A DNA stretch of 64,000 nt from Pseudomonas sediminis (GCF_039555755.1 NZ_CP154631.1:2232001-2296000); one strand, 5' to 3'. Positions 29,910-41,883 are shown, counted from the stretch's first letter. Translations and numbers: made by a program. The notes: a model not told the origin generated them from the letters alone.

Positions 29910-31145
29910 TCAGGCCAGGACAGTGCGCGCGCGGCCCTGCTGCTTGGCCCGATATAGGCGAATGTCGGCTTCGTGCAGCAGGCTCTCCAGGTCTTCCGGC
30001 TCACCCTGATACAGCCCGGCGCTGAACGATAACGGCGGGGCGCCTACGGTGTAGTGCAGCCCGGCACACTGGCGGCGCAATCTATCCAGCGCCTGGGCTA
30101 CGTGCTCCGCGCCATGCAGGGTGAGCAGGGCGAACTCCTCGCCACCCAGGCGGCCGAGCAGCATGTCGGGGAAGGCATTGCTCATCGCCCGTGCGAATAC
30201 CACCAGGGCGCTGTCGCCGCTGGCATGGCCGAAGCCATCGTTGATCTGCTTGAAGTGATCGAGGTCGAGCATCGCCACGCTGATCTCGCGGCCTTCCCGT
30301 TGCGCCTGCTGCAGCATCTTCAGGCCCTGTTCGTAGAAGGCCCGGCGATTGTTCAAGCCGGTCAGGGCATCGAACTGCGCCGCCTTCTTCAGGGCGCGCA
30401 ACAGGTCGCGGCGCTCCAGAGTCGACATCACCCGGCAGTTCAGCTCTTCCGGGCAGAACGGCTTGCGCAGGAAATCGTCGGCGCCATGCTTGATGAACTG
30501 GGCGCTGAGCGAGCCTTTGGGGTCGGCGGAAACGCCAATGATGATCAGGTCATTGAGGCGCAGCTTCTGGCGCAGCAGCTTGACCAGCTCGAAGCCGCTG
30601 ACGCCCGGCATGGCATGATCGAGGACCAGCAGGTCGAGGTCGGGGTGCTCGTTCAGCTGGCGCAGAGTCTCCTTGCCGTCGCTGGCTTCGATGATCTGGT
30701 AGTGGTGCGCTTCGAGAATGTGGCGGATGTAATGGCGCTGCGCTGCAGAGTCGTCGGCGATGAGAATCTTGATATGGCTGTTGTGATCGAGCCGGTGCAG
30801 CAGGCGGAAGGCGTACTCGTAGGAGTGCTGGCTTTCCTTGAGCACGTAGTCGACCACGCCTTTCATCAGCAGGTCGTCGCGCCGCTGTTCGTTGTAGCTG
30901 CCACTGAGCACGATGCACGGCAGGTTATAGCGCATCACCAGGTCGACGCTCTCGCCGTCCGGTGCATCGGGCAGGTGCAGGTCGACGATGGCGGCGAAGA
31001 ACAGCGCGGCCGAGGTTTCCAGCATCACTTCGGCTTCTGCTAGCGAGGCACAGAAGATCGGCTCCAGATCGGTTTCCTGGCGAAACAGATGTTCGAGGAT
31101 CTTCAGTACCAGTGGACTGTCTTCAATGACCAGAATATTGCGCAT
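29910..31145 (-). CDS. REC-REC-GGDEF response regulator (diguanylate cyclase)
   Basis: A 411-residue cytoplasmic protein with two receiver domains and a GGDEF domain. REC1 (~1-120): EDSPLV, phospho-Asp in AIVDLHLPD (~56). REC2 (~125-245): ADDSAAQ, phospho-Asp in LLVLDHAMPG (~175), KPF. GGDEF (~255-411): RLGGEEFALL, an active-site variant that is usually functional. No RxxD I-site stands five residues before it, so product inhibition may be absent. No histidine kinase is nearby. Start ATG 31145. Confidence 0.93.
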   Translation of the reverse strand: MRNILVIEDSPLVLKILEHLFRQETDLEPIFCASLAEAEVMLETSAALFFAAIVDLHLPDAPDGESVDLVMRYNLPCIVLSGSYNEQRRDDLLMKGVVDYVLKESQHSYEYAFRLLHRLDHNSHIKILIADDSAAQRHYIRHILEAHHYQIIEASDGKETLRQLNEHPDLDLLVLDHAMPGVSGFELVKLLRQKLRLNDLIIIGVSADPKGSLSAQFIKHGADDFLRKPFCPEELNCRVMSTLERRDLLRALKKAAQFDALTGLNNRRAFYEQGLKMLQQAQREGREISVAMLDLDHFKQINDGFGHASGDSALVVFARAMSNAFPDMLLGRLGGEEFALLTLHGAEHVAQALDRLRRQCAGLHYTVGAPPLSFSAGLYQGEPEDLESLLHEADIRLYRAKQQGRARTVLA

Positions 31146-31186
31146 GGGTAACTCCGGCCCAGGCCTTTTGATGCTTTATATCAGCC

Positions 31187-31295
31187 TAAGAGCCTGTTCG
31201 CGATCTTGCGAGCCAGAGCGCCCGGCAGGAAAACGAGCGTCCGAGCTTGCTTTCAACGCAGTAGCGCCGACGCGCAGCAGGCCGTGTGCAGGCTC

Positions 31296-31298
<3 letters not shown>
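31187..31298. repeat. MITE-like element, short copy (B)
   Basis: The element is bounded by TAAGAGCCTGTTCGCG (31187) and a terminal inverted copy ending GCAGGCTCTTA (31298). Its reverse complement shares CTGCTGCGCGTCGGC, then GCGTTGAAA and CAAGCT, in the same order with the copy at 38791-38980, but it lacks that copy's middle. The terminal TAA is the stop codon of dbpA (31296-31298, read on the minus strand). It is non-coding. Confidence 0.8.
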
Positions 31299-32672
<1,374 letters not shown>

Positions 32673-32721
32673 GGCAAGTGCTCGGGGATGGCGAAACAGG
32701 GCGGCAGTGTAGCAGGCCCGA

Positions 32722-34143
32722 TCATTCGTCCGCTGAAACCTCGATATTGCGGCCGCTGCGGCCATCTTTCGCATCCAGTTGCAGGAAGATCGCTGCCGCC
32801 AGCATCGACAGCAGGCCGACGCACAGGTAGGTGGCCTGGAACGCCTGCAACACATGCCCACTGTCACCCAGTTCACGGCTGAAACCACTGAGCAGCGCTG
32901 CCGCCGACGCAACGCCGAGGCCCATCGCCAGTTGCACCACCACCGACAGCAGGCTGTTGCCGCTGCTGGCGTCGCGGTTGTCCAGGTCGATCAGGGTCAC
33001 GGTATTCATTGCGGTGAACTGCAGTGAGTTGCAGGCGCCGATCAGGCCTAGCTGGATGATCAACTGCATCGTCGAGGTCTCGGCATCGACCAGCGCCAGG
33101 CTGGCGATCAGGGCGCCGAGCAGCAAGGTATTGCTGGTGAGGATGGTGCGGTAGCCGAGGCGTTCGATCAGCGGTTTGGCCAGGGGCTTGGCCGCCATCG
33201 CCGCCAGTGCCAGCGGGATCAGGCTCATGCCGGCCTGGGCCGGCGAATAGCCCATCGCCAGTTGCAGCAACAGCGGCGTGAGGAAGGGCAGCGCGCCGCT
33301 ACCGAGGCGGGCGAACAGGTTGCCGATGATGCCCACGGCGAAGCTACGGGTATGAAATAGCGCGGGTGAGAACAAGGGGTGCTCGATGCGCCCGGCGCGC
33401 AGCCAGTAGGCGGCCAGGCAGGCCATGCCGCCGAGCAACAGCAGCACCACGCGCATGGTTGGCAGGTGCAGCTCGCCCAGCCCTTCCAGCGCCACGGTGA
33501 TCAGCAGCATCGCCGCGCCGAACAGCAGGAAACCGGCGGTATCGAAGCGGCTGCGTTCCGGCCCGCGCAGATCCGGCATGTGCCGCCATACCGCCCAACA
33601 GCCGAGCAGTCCCACCGGCAGGTTGATCAGGAAAATCCAGTGCCAGCTGGCCACCTCCACCAGCCAGCCGCCTAGACTTGGGCCGATCAGCGGGCCGAGC
33701 AGGCCGGGCAGGGTGATGAAGCTCATGATCCGCACCAGCTCCGAGCGCGGATAAGCGCGCAGCACCACCAGGCGCCCGACCGGCATCATCAGCGCGCCGC
33801 CCAGGCCCTGGATGACCCGTGCGCCGATCAGCATGCTGAGCGACTCTGACAGCGCGCAGAGCAGTGAACCGAGGCTGAACAGGGCGATGGCGCCGAAGAA
33901 GATACGCCGCGTACCGAAACGGTCGGCTACCCAGCCAGAGGCCGGTATCAGCAGGGCCACGGTGAGCATGTAGGCGATCACCACCGACTGCATGCGCAGT
34001 GGATCTTCGTTGAGATCGCCCGCCATGGCTGGCAGCGCCGTATTGAGGATGGTGCCGTCAAGCGTCTGCATGAAGAAGGCGATGGCGACTATCCAGGGCA
34101 GCAGGCGGGCGGTGCGTGGGTCGAGCAGGGCAGGGTTGGTCAT
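32722..34143 (-). CDS. DHA2-family MFS drug exporter (MdtD-like)
   Basis: A 473-residue proton-coupled efflux protein with about 14 hydrophobic segments. Start region LPWIVAIAFFMQTLDGTILNTALP carries DHA2 motif D1; ASGWVADRFGTRRIFFGAI is MFS motif A; LPGLLGPLIGPSLGGWL is antiporter motif C. MdtD (YegB) has the same ALPAMAGDLNEDPLRMQSV stretch. ATG 34143 is preferred to 34197. Divergent from torT. The substrate is unknown. Confidence 0.9.
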   Translation of the reverse strand: MTNPALLDPRTARLLPWIVAIAFFMQTLDGTILNTALPAMAGDLNEDPLRMQSVVIAYMLTVALLIPASGWVADRFGTRRIFFGAIALFSLGSLLCALSESLSMLIGARVIQGLGGALMMPVGRLVVLRAYPRSELVRIMSFITLPGLLGPLIGPSLGGWLVEVASWHWIFLINLPVGLLGCWAVWRHMPDLRGPERSRFDTAGFLLFGAAMLLITVALEGLGELHLPTMRVVLLLLGGMACLAAYWLRAGRIEHPLFSPALFHTRSFAVGIIGNLFARLGSGALPFLTPLLLQLAMGYSPAQAGMSLIPLALAAMAAKPLAKPLIERLGYRTILTSNTLLLGALIASLALVDAETSTMQLIIQLGLIGACNSLQFTAMNTVTLIDLDNRDASSGNSLLSVVVQLAMGLGVASAAALLSGFSRELGDSGHVLQAFQATYLCVGLLSMLAAAIFLQLDAKDGRSGRNIEVSADE

Positions 34144-34287
34144 GCTGTTCTCATGGGTTGTGCCTTTCACTCTAGGCTGCGGGTTCTGTGGGGGCAACCG
34201 CGGCAGGCTGCAGGCAGGCGCGAGTCAATGGGAGTTGCTACGCTGGGTTGACTGGCACATCGCCCCGCAAGGGCTAAGGATGGCTTC

Positions 34288-35307
34288 ATGCGCTGGTTGT
34301 CTCTGTGGTTTTCGCTGGCCTGTCAGCCGCTGCTGGCAGCCGAGTGGTTCCCGTATCCGGTACGCGCCGATGGCCGCCTGCTGGATTACCGGCCTCTGCC
34401 GGTGGCCAGCCAGCCCTGGCGGATCTGCGCGCTATTGCCTCATGGCAAGGATCGCTACTGGTGGGGCGTGGCCTGGGGTCTGGACCAGGAGGCCAACCGT
34501 CTGGGCGTGCGCCTGGGCATCTATGAGGCTGGTGGCTACGAGCATGCCGAGGTGCAGGTGGAGCAGTTCGAGCATTGCGTGGCCGAGGGCGCCGATGCCT
34601 TCGTCGTCGCCAGCATCAACACCTATGACCTGTGCAGCGCGGCAGAAGTGCAGAGCAAGGCGGGCCGCCCGGTCATCGATCTGGTCAATCGCCTGGAGTG
34701 CCCAACGCTGAGCGCACACTCGCGGGTCGATTTCGCCGACATGGCGCGCACCACGCTTGAGTATCTGGTGCGCATCAGCGACGGTCGGCCGATTCAGGTC
34801 GGCTGGCTACCCGGCCCAGCCGATGCAGGCTGGGTGCAGGATGCCGAACGCGGTCTGCGCGATGCCTTGCCGGGAACCCAGGTGACCCTGATCCATGGCG
34901 GCTACGGCCCGGTGGATCGCAGCCGGCAGGCGCAGCTTGCGCGCGAGTTGTTCAAGCAGCATCCGCATCTCGATTATCTGATCGCCAATGCCGAGGCAGC
35001 GGCCTTCGCTGCGCAGTTGGTGCGCAACCTCGGCTCCGAGGCGCAGGTGCTGTCGCTGTACGCCACCGAGCGGGTGCTGGAACAGATTCGCGAGGGACAG
35101 GTGCTGGCCGCGCCCACCGATTCACCGGTGATTCAGGCTCGTATCGCGCTGGATATGGCCGTTCGTGGCCTGCAGGGCGAAAAACTGCCGCAACTGGTGA
35201 GCCCGCAGATCGAAATGCTCGACGCGGACGCGCTGGATCGCTTCGACCTCGGCCGGCTGATGCCGCCCGAGGGGCATTGGATGATCCGCCAGGAATTACC
35301 CGACTAA
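34288..35307 (+). CDS. torT: TorT-like periplasmic TMAO-sensor binding protein
   Basis: A 339-residue exported protein (signal [18 protein letters not shown]) of the periplasmic binding protein I fold. It matches the TMAO-respiration sensor partner Tor[44 protein letters not shown] and [18 protein letters not shown]. TorT normally binds TMAO and signals to kinase TorS. No torS, torR or reductase gene is in the window. RBS AAGGA at 34276-34280. It overlaps the 3' end of betA by 12 bp, tail to tail, which puts it next to choline metabolism. Confidence 0.85.
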   Translation: MRWLSLWFSLACQPLLAAEWFPYPVRADGRLLDYRPLPVASQPWRICALLPHGKDRYWWGVAWGLDQEANRLGVRLGIYEAGGYEHAEVQVEQFEHCVAEGADAFVVASINTYDLCSAAEVQSKAGRPVIDLVNRLECPTLSAHSRVDFADMARTTLEYLVRISDGRPIQVGWLPGPADAGWVQDAERGLRDALPGTQVTLIHGGYGPVDRSRQAQLARELFKQHPHLDYLIANAEAAAFAAQLVRNLGSEAQVLSLYATERVLEQIREGQVLAAPTDSPVIQARIALDMAVRGLQGEKLPQLVSPQIEMLDADALDRFDLGRLMPPEGHWMIRQELPD

Positions 35308-37002
35308 CCTGTCGTGCTGGCTGCGCAGCGGCGTGCCGCGCACCGGACGCTCACCAGCGACGAAGTAAGGCGCGGTGCTGCGCGGCAAAGGCTGGCGACC
35401 ACGAATCCGGTCCGCGATCTTCTCCGCCATCATGATGGTGGTGGCGTTGAGGTTGCCGGTGATGATCTCCGGCATGATCGACGCATCCACCACGCGCAAG
35501 CCCTGCACGCCGTGCACGCGGCCCTGGCTATCCACGACTGCCATGTCGTCCTCACCCATCTTGCACGAGCAGGACGGGTGGAAGGCGGTTTCCGCGTGCT
35601 CACGAATGAAGGCATCGAGCTCGGCGTCGCTCTGCACATGCGCGCCAGGGCTGATTTCACGGCCACGGTAAGGGTCCAGTGCCGGTTGTGCCATGATCTC
35701 GCGGGTGAGGCGAATGCCGTCGCGGAACTCCTGCCAGTCCTGCTCATGACTCATGTAGTTGAAGAGGATGCTCGGGTGCTGGCGCGGGTCCTTGGACTTG
35801 AGCTGGATGCGTCCGCGGCTGGGCGAGCGCATCGAGCCGACATGAGCCTGGAAACCGTGCTCGTTGACTGCGTTGCTGCCGTTGTAGTTGATCGCCACCG
35901 GCAAGAAGTGGAACTGGATGTTGGGCCAGGCGAACTCCGTGCGCGTGCGGATGAAACCGCCGGCCTCGAACTGGTTGCTGGCGCCGATGCCGTTGCCGGC
36001 GAACAGCCATTGCGCGCCGATGCCCGGTTGGTTGAGCAGCTTGAGCGCCGGGTACAGTGACACTGGCTGGGTGCAGGCGTACTGCAGGTACATCTCGAGG
36101 TGGTCTTGCAGGTTCTGGCCGACGCCAGGCAGTTCATGCACCAGCGGGATATCCAGCTCGCGCAGCAGCGCGGCAGGGCCAACGCCGGAGCGCTGCAGGA
36201 TCTGCGGCGAGGCGATGGCGCCGGCGCACAGCAGCACTTCGCGACGGGCGCGGGCTTCAGTGGCGTTGTTCGAGTTGCCGATCAGGTAGCTCACGCCGCT
36301 GGCGCGCTTGCCGTCGAACAGGATGCGGTCGGTGGTGGCGTGGGTGACGATGGTCAGGCTCGGCCGCTCGCGGGCTTGGTCCAGATAACCGCGTGCGGTG
36401 CTGGCGCGGCGGCCTTCCGGGGTCACGGTGCGGTCCATCGGGCCGAATCCTTCCTGCTGATAGCCGTTGAGGTCATCGGTGCGTGGGTAACCAGCCTGCA
36501 CGCCGGCCTCGACCATGGCGTGGAACAGCGGGTTGTTGCCGGCCTTTGGCGTGGTCACGCTCACCGGGCCATCGCCGCCGTGGTAATCGTTGGGGCCGAT
36601 ATCGCGGGTTTCCGCCTTGCGGAAATACGGCAGGCAGTCCAGATAAGTCCAGTCTTCCAGGCCTTTGGCCGTGGCCCAATTGTCGAAATCCAGCGCGTTG
36701 CCGCGGATGTAGCACATGCCGTTGATCAAGGATGAGCCGCCCAGGCCCTTGCCGCGTCCGCACTCCATACGGCGGTTGTTCATGTACGGCTCGGGTTCGG
36801 TCTCGTAGGCCCAGTTGTAGCGCCGCCCCTGCAGCGGGAAGGCCAGGGCGGCCGGCATCTGGGTGCGGAAATCGAGGCGGTAATCTGGGCCGCCAGCTTC
36901 CAGCAGCAGTACGCTGACGTCTGCGTCTTCGGTTAGCCGGGTGGCCAGGACGTTACCGGCCGAACCGGCGCCGATGATGATGTAGTCGAATTCCTGGGTC
37001 AT
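35296..37002 (-). CDS. betA: Choline dehydrogenase
   Basis: A 568-residue membrane-associated GMC flavoprotein oxidising choline to betaine aldehyde. FAD motif [20 protein letters not shown] (~7-26), GMC signature [15 protein letters not shown] (~83-97), SGVGPAALL, catalytic His in [10 protein letters not shown] (~470) and [17 protein letters not shown] (~515). Strong RBS AGGAGGAG before ATG 37002. Last gene of the betI-betB-betA group; 162 bp with two REP-type palindromes separate it from betB. Confidence 0.97.
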   Translation of the reverse strand: MTQEFDYIIIGAGSAGNVLATRLTEDADVSVLLLEAGGPDYRLDFRTQMPAALAFPLQGRRYNWAYETEPEPYMNNRRMECGRGKGLGGSSLINGMCYIRGNALDFDNWATAKGLEDWTYLDCLPYFRKAETRDIGPNDYHGGDGPVSVTTPKAGNNPLFHAMVEAGVQAGYPRTDDLNGYQQEGFGPMDRTVTPEGRRASTARGYLDQARERPSLTIVTHATTDRILFDGKRASGVSYLIGNSNNATEARARREVLLCAGAIASPQILQRSGVGPAALLRELDIPLVHELPGVGQNLQDHLEMYLQYACTQPVSLYPALKLLNQPGIGAQWLFAGNGIGASNQFEAGGFIRTRTEFAWPNIQFHFLPVAINYNGSNAVNEHGFQAHVGSMRSPSRGRIQLKSKDPRQHPSILFNYMSHEQDWQEFRDGIRLTREIMAQPALDPYRGREISPGAHVQSDAELDAFIREHAETAFHPSCSCKMGEDDMAVVDSQGRVHGVQGLRVVDASIMPEIITGNLNATTIMMAEKIADRIRGRQPLPRSTAPYFVAGERPVRGTPLRSQHDRLVG

Positions 37003-37050
37003 GGCTCCTCCTGTCGCCCGGCTGCGAGCCGGGAAAACCTGGATGAATGT

Positions 37051-37075
37051 CCCCGGATGGCATCCGGGCTACGGG
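37051..37075. repeat. REP-type palindrome (GTAGCCCGGATG family)
   Basis: CCCCGGATGGCATCCGGGC followed by TACGGG; the core CCCGGATG-CCATCCGGG is a dyad. The same family occurs as an inverted pair at 59745-59807. Confidence 0.7.
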
Positions 37076-37089
37076 GGCGGCGATTCTTT

Positions 37090-37154
37090 GTAGGAGCGGA
37101 TTCATCCGCGATGTCTTTCGCGGCTGAAGCGGTGCGCCGCCCGGCCGCTCCCAC
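37090..37154. repeat. REP-type inverted pair between betB and betA
   Basis: GTAGGAGCGGATTCATCCGCG at 37090 and its imperfect inverted partner ending CCGCTCCCAC at 37154, with an inner CGCGG/CCGCG pairing. Same family as 11114-11181 and 49024-49088. Confidence 0.7.
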
Positions 37155-37164
37155 AGAACGATGT

Positions 37165-38637
<1,473 letters not shown>

Positions 38638-38690
38638 GGGCTGTCCTCTGCACTTGGCAATCTGCTAAGAGAACAGCCTATTTTATTTAA

Positions 38691-38704
38691 ATTGAACGAT
38701 CAAT
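38691..38704. promoter_or_regulatory. BetI operator-like dyad upstream of betB
   Basis: ATTGAACGATCAAT is an inverted repeat ATTGA-N4-TCAAT, followed by CAAC and preceded by the AT-rich TTTTATTTAA. It resembles the site upstream of betI at 39656-39677 (shared CGATCAATCAA). BetI repressors bind such TTGA/TCAA dyads. Confidence 0.6.
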
Positions 38705-38761
38705 CAACAAAAACGACAGCGCGCAGCCAAACGCGACATGCACGCGGGCGAACGGTCGTCC

Positions 38762-38782
38762 GTAGGGTGCGCCATGCGCACC
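38762..38782. repeat. GTAGGGTGCGC palindrome (copy 1)
   Basis: GTAGGGTGCGCCATGCGC followed by ACC: a dyad GGTGCGC-CAT-GCGCACC with a GTAG tail. Other copies are at 39006-39026, 47746-47766, 60798-60818 and, expanded, 61366-61401. Confidence 0.85.
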
Positions 38783-38790
38783 TAGCGATC

Positions 38791-38980
38791 TAAGAGCGTG
38801 TTCAAAGTCTGCTGCGCGTCGGCCATGCAGCGTTGAAATCAAGCTGGAACGCCAGCCCGGTCAGAATGCTCATTTACAGCTCGTAAAGTCGAACGCGACT
38901 CCGAGCGTTCTTCGCACGATTCGCGGGGCCGCCATCGGTATTGCCTGGCTCTAGCTCGCGAGACTTTGAACAGGCTCTAA
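38791..38980. repeat. MITE-like element, full copy (A)
   Basis: 190 bp with 20-bp terminal inverted repeats: TAAGAGCGTGTTCAAAGTCT at the left and the reverse complement of TTAGAGCCTGTTCAAAGTCT at the right (3 mismatches). The body contains GGAACGCCAGCCCGGTC and GGGGCCGCCATCGGTATTGC, which recur in the same order, inverted, at 48048-48234. No open frame. It lies between betI and betB. Confidence 0.85.
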
Positions 38981-39005
38981 ATGATCAGAAGAGGGGGTTG
39001 TACGC

Positions 39006-39026
39006 GGTGCGCACAGCGCACCCTAC
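39006..39026. repeat. GTAGGGTGCGC palindrome (copy 2), carrying the betI stop
   Basis: The minus strand reads GTAGGGTGCGCTGTGCGC then ACC. Its TAG (39025-39023) is the betI stop codon. It is inverted relative to the copy at 38762, and together they flank MITE-like copy A. Confidence 0.85.
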
Positions 39027-39613
39027 AAGGCCTTGGCCAACTGCAGGTCGAGATAGTCGTAAGCGATGCGGCGCGCCTGTTCGGTGTCGAAGGCCTCGCC
39101 GGACAGCGCGCCGCGCAGCCACAGGCCGTCGATCAGCGAAGCCAGCCCACGGGCGGCGAAGCGCGCCTGATCCTGCGGCAGTGCGCGATGGAACTGGCCA
39201 CACAGGTTGGAGTAGAGGCGGTGATCATTGACCCGCTGCAGGCGGCGCAGGGCCGGCTGATGCATGCTGCTGGCCCAGAACGCCAGCCAGGTTTTCATCG
39301 CCGGACCGCTGACCTGGCTGTCGTCGAAGTTACCATCGATCATCGCCTTCAGGTGTGCCCGAGGGCTGTCCTCGCGCAATGCGCGACGGCGTTCTCCCAC
39401 GGCATTGCTGAGCGCCTGCATCAAATGGCGCATGGTCGCTTCGAGCAGCCCGTTCTTGTCGTTGAAGTAGTGGCTGATGATGCCGTTCGACACCCCCGCC
39501 AGGCGGGCGATATAGGCGATGCTGGCATCGGCCATGCCGACCTGGTCGACCGCTTCCAGGGTGGCGGCGATCAGTTGCGAACGACGAATGGGCTGCATGC
39601 CGACCTTGGGCAT
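39023..39613 (-). CDS. betI: TetR-family choline-responsive repressor BetI
   Basis: A 196-residue TetR-type repressor controlling choline oxidation genes; choline relieves it. Start [51 protein letters not shown] (~35-62); the C-terminal domain has [12 protein letters not shown] and the terminal DYLDLQL. Full length against the family (~195). The TAG stop is part of a GTAGGGTGCGC repeat, so the last codons may have been reset by the repeat. The operator-like dyad at 39656-39677 lies 43 bp before the start. Confidence 0.95.
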   Translation of the reverse strand: MPKVGMQPIRRSQLIAATLEAVDQVGMADASIAYIARLAGVSNGIISHYFNDKNGLLEATMRHLMQALSNAVGERRRALREDSPRAHLKAMIDGNFDDSQVSGPAMKTWLAFWASSMHQPALRRLQRVNDHRLYSNLCGQFHRALPQDQARFAARGLASLIDGLWLRGALSGEAFDTEQARRIAYDYLDLQLAKAL

Positions 39614-39655
39614 GGGGATCTCCAGCGGGTGAAGTTGGGCCGGAGTCTAGGCGGA

Positions 39656-39677
39656 TTTTGATCGTTCGATCAATCAA
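39656..39677. promoter_or_regulatory. BetI operator-like dyad upstream of betI
   Basis: TTTTGATCGTTCGATCAATC then AA; the core TTGATCG-TT-CGATCAA is a perfect 16-bp palindrome. It shares CGATCAATCAA with the betB site at 38691. Confidence 0.65.
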
Positions 39678-39804
39678 GCGAGGTGGGGAGCGGGGGGCGG
39701 GGCGCCGATTCCGCAGGCTGTCACGGGGCCACCTTGGCCGTGCACACCGCCTTATCATCGGTGCCTGCGGTGCACACGCGACCTTGCGACATCCTACGGA
39801 AACG

Positions 39805-39830
39805 ACAAAGCGGGCCGAAGCCCGCTTTGT
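39805..39830 (-). terminator. Terminator hairpin after the betX-like gene
   Basis: ACAAAGCGGGC (39805-39815) and GCCCGCTTTGT (39820-39830) are perfect 11-bp arms with a CGAA tetraloop, 18 bp after the betX-like stop. The A/T ends allow it to work in both directions; the following T-run on the minus strand is short. Confidence 0.8.
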
Positions 39831-39848
39831 GATGCGACAGGGTGAGGC

Positions 39849-40700
39849 TTACTTCAGCCATTCCGCAACGCGGTCCGGGTTCTGGGCGATCCAGTCCTTG
39901 GCAGCCTGGTCAGGCTTGGCGCCTTCGCGGATGGCCAGCATGACTGCACCGACTTCTTCGCCGCTCCAGGAAATCTTGCTGAGGAAAGCAGCAGCGTCGG
40001 CGGCCTTGCCCTTCAGTTCCGGGTTGGCCACGGTGTCGACACGCTCGTCGTCGCCGAAGACTTTCTTCGGATCTTCAAGGAAGCGCAGTTTCCACTTGGC
40101 GAACATCCAGTGCGGAATCCAGCCGGTGACCACGATCGGCTTCTGCGCCTTCTCGGCACGGGTCAGGGCGGTGGCCATGGCCGGGCCCGAGCTCGGCATC
40201 AGCTTGATGCTGGCCAGGTTGTATTCCTTGATGGCGTCTTCGGTGCGGCGCATCACGCCGGCACCGGCGTCGATACCGGTGATCTTGCCGTCGAAGTCCT
40301 TGGCGTATTTTTCCAGGTCTTCGATGGTCTTGGCTTGTACGTAGTCCGGCACGATCAGGCCGATCTTGGCGCCGGAGTAGTTGGTGCCGAGGATTTCCAC
40401 CTTGTCCTTGAGCTTGTCGTAGTACTCGCCGTGGGTAGCCGGCAGCCAGGCGGAGAGGGTGGCATCGAGGTCGCCACGGGCCACGCCCTGCCACATGATG
40501 GCGGGTTCGACCGGCTTCAGCTCGACGCTGTAGCCGAGTTTGCTTTGCAGGATTTCACCGGCGACATGGGTGACGGCGACGCTGTCGTCCCAGCCGTTGA
40601 CGTAGCCGATCTTCAGGGTGGGTTTGTCAGCGGCCAGGGCGCTGCCCATGCCGATGGCCAGGGCGGCAGCGCCGAGGCAGAGGTGCTTAAGTACGCGCAT
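39849..40700 (-). CDS. betX: Glycine betaine-type ABC binding protein (BetX-like)
   Basis: A 283-residue periplasmic binding protein (Sec signal ending ALAADK) of the OpuAC type. Ligand-box aromatics: GWDDSVAVTH (~27), SAWLPATHGEYY (~75), GWIPHWMFAKWKLRFLEDPK (~185-204). The PHWMF-KWxLRxLEDP stretch separates it from the three ChoX-like binding proteins in the window and points to glycine betaine. ATG 40700 has GGAG 8 nt upstream. It is between betI and cbcX with its own terminator. P. syringae BetX uses the Cbc permease; that assignment here is by analogy. Confidence 0.8.
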   Translation of the reverse strand: MRVLKHLCLGAAALAIGMGSALAADKPTLKIGYVNGWDDSVAVTHVAGEILQSKLGYSVELKPVEPAIMWQGVARGDLDATLSAWLPATHGEYYDKLKDKVEILGTNYSGAKIGLIVPDYVQAKTIEDLEKYAKDFDGKITGIDAGAGVMRRTEDAIKEYNLASIKLMPSSGPAMATALTRAEKAQKPIVVTGWIPHWMFAKWKLRFLEDPKKVFGDDERVDTVANPELKGKAADAAAFLSKISWSGEEVGAVMLAIREGAKPDQAAKDWIAQNPDRVAEWLK

Positions 40701-40864
40701 GTTGTTGTGCTCCATCAGTGAGTGGCAGTTGCAAAATCGTTGACTGGCTCGTTCTCATTGCGGGCCTTGCGAATCCGTGTTGCGCAGCAGATAGCGGTTT
40801 CGCGGGCAAAGTCTCCCCGTCACGGCCAGAAATCAGCCGCTAGTGGTTTGCGAGGAGATTTTCA

Positions 40865-40888
40865 GGCTCGAACCCTGAGGTTCGAGCC
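40865..40888 (-). terminator. Terminator hairpin after cbcX
   Basis: GGCTCGAACC (40865-40874) and GGTTCGAGCC (40879-40888) are perfect 10-bp arms with a 4-nt loop, 20 bp after the cbcX stop. The minus strand continues TGAAAATC, with no strong T-run. It ends the cbcVWX operon. Confidence 0.75.
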
Positions 40889-40907
40889 CGAATCGGGTCG
40901 TGGCCTG

Positions 40908-41852
40908 TTACAGCCCGACGTGTTTCTTCACGGCGGCAACGCCGTCCTGACCGTCAAAGGTGGTCACGCCGTTCAGCCACTGGTCGAGGATCGCCGGGTT
41001 GGCCTTGATCCACTCCTTGGCGACGGTCTGCGGGTTTTCCTTCTCCAGCACCTTTTCCATCAGTTGGCTTTCGATATCGACGGTGAACTGCAGGTTGTTC
41101 AGCAGTTTGCCGACGTTCTCGCAGCGTGCTTCGTAATCCGGAGGTACCACGGTGTAGACCTTGGCTGCGCCGTAGTCGGGGCCGAACACGTCGTCACCGC
41201 CGGACAGGTAGGTGATGTCGTGCTGAGTGTTCATCGGGTGCGGCGCCCAGCCGAGGAAGACCACCGGCTCTTTCTTCTTGATGGCGCGCGATACCTGCAC
41301 CAGCATCCCGGCTTCGCTGGACTCGACCATGCGGAAGTCGCCGAGGTCGAACTGGTTGTTCTTGATCATGCCGTCGATCAGCAGGTTGCCGTCGTTACCC
41401 GGCTCGATGCCGTAGATCTTGCCGCCCAGTTGATCCTTGAACTTGGCGATGTCCTGGAAGCTCTTCAGGCCAGCCTCGGCTGCGTAGGTCGGCACGGCGA
41501 GGGTGTACTTGGCGCCTTCGAGGTTGGCCTTGGGCAGCACCTTGACGCCGTCATCCTTGAGGAAGGGCTCGATCACCGAGTCCATCGACGGCGCCCAGTA
41601 GCCGAGGAAGACATCGACCTGGCCGCTCTTCACGCCGGTGAAGGCGATAGGCACCGAGGCCATGATCTTGCGTGGCTGATAGCCCAGGCCTTCGGCCAGG
41701 GTCATGGCCACACCGGTAGTGGCGGCGATGTCGGCCCAGCCAATTTCGGCAAAGCGTACCTGCTTGCAGCTGGCAGGTTCAGCGGCCATGGCGCCCTGCA
41801 TCAGTGCGCAGGACAACAGGCCAATGACGGCGGTGGTCTTGATCGTTTTCAT
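40908..41852 (-). CDS. cbcX: Choline-binding protein of the Cbc ABC transporter
   Basis: A 314-residue periplasmic binding protein (signal ending GAMAAEPASC) of the ChoX/ProX-like class. Ligand-box segments: AEIGWADIAATTGVA (~33), FLGYWAPSMDSVI (~78), FLGWAPHPMN (~190) and GGDDVFGPDYGAA. All box tryptophans and the tyrosine before the second Trp are present. Last gene of cbcV-cbcW-cbcX, 31 bp after cbcW. RBS AGGGA before ATG 41852. In P. aeruginosa and P. syringae CbcX delivers choline. Confidence 0.88.
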   Translation of the reverse strand: MKTIKTTAVIGLLSCALMQGAMAAEPASCKQVRFAEIGWADIAATTGVAMTLAEGLGYQPRKIMASVPIAFTGVKSGQVDVFLGYWAPSMDSVIEPFLKDDGVKVLPKANLEGAKYTLAVPTYAAEAGLKSFQDIAKFKDQLGGKIYGIEPGNDGNLLIDGMIKNNQFDLGDFRMVESSEAGMLVQVSRAIKKKEPVVFLGWAPHPMNTQHDITYLSGGDDVFGPDYGAAKVYTVVPPDYEARCENVGKLLNNLQFTVDIESQLMEKVLEKENPQTVAKEWIKANPAILDQWLNGVTTFDGQDGVAAVKKHVGL

Positions 41853-41883
41853 CTGCGGTTCCCTGTGAAGTGAAAAAAACGTA

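Larger units (their letters stand above)
38638..39022. other. betI-betB intergenic region with promoter, palindromes and a MITE-like element
   Basis: In Pseudomonas relatives the bet genes are usually closely packed (established knowledge, recalled). Here 385 bp separate betB and betI. They hold a BetI-like dyad near betB, a GTAGGGTGCGC palindrome at 38762, MITE-like copy A at 38791-38980, and an inverted GTAGGGTGCGC partner at 39006 that reaches into betI. No gene was found. Confidence 0.8.

Noticed and set aside
37003..37164. CRISPR-like alternating repeats between betB and betA
   Set aside because: The repeats are single REP-type palindromes of different families, without equal spacing or unique spacers.
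40865..40888. A tRNA T-arm look-alike (GGTTCGAGCC)
   Set aside because: No acceptor, D or anticodon stems can be built around it; it is a simple hairpin after cbcX.
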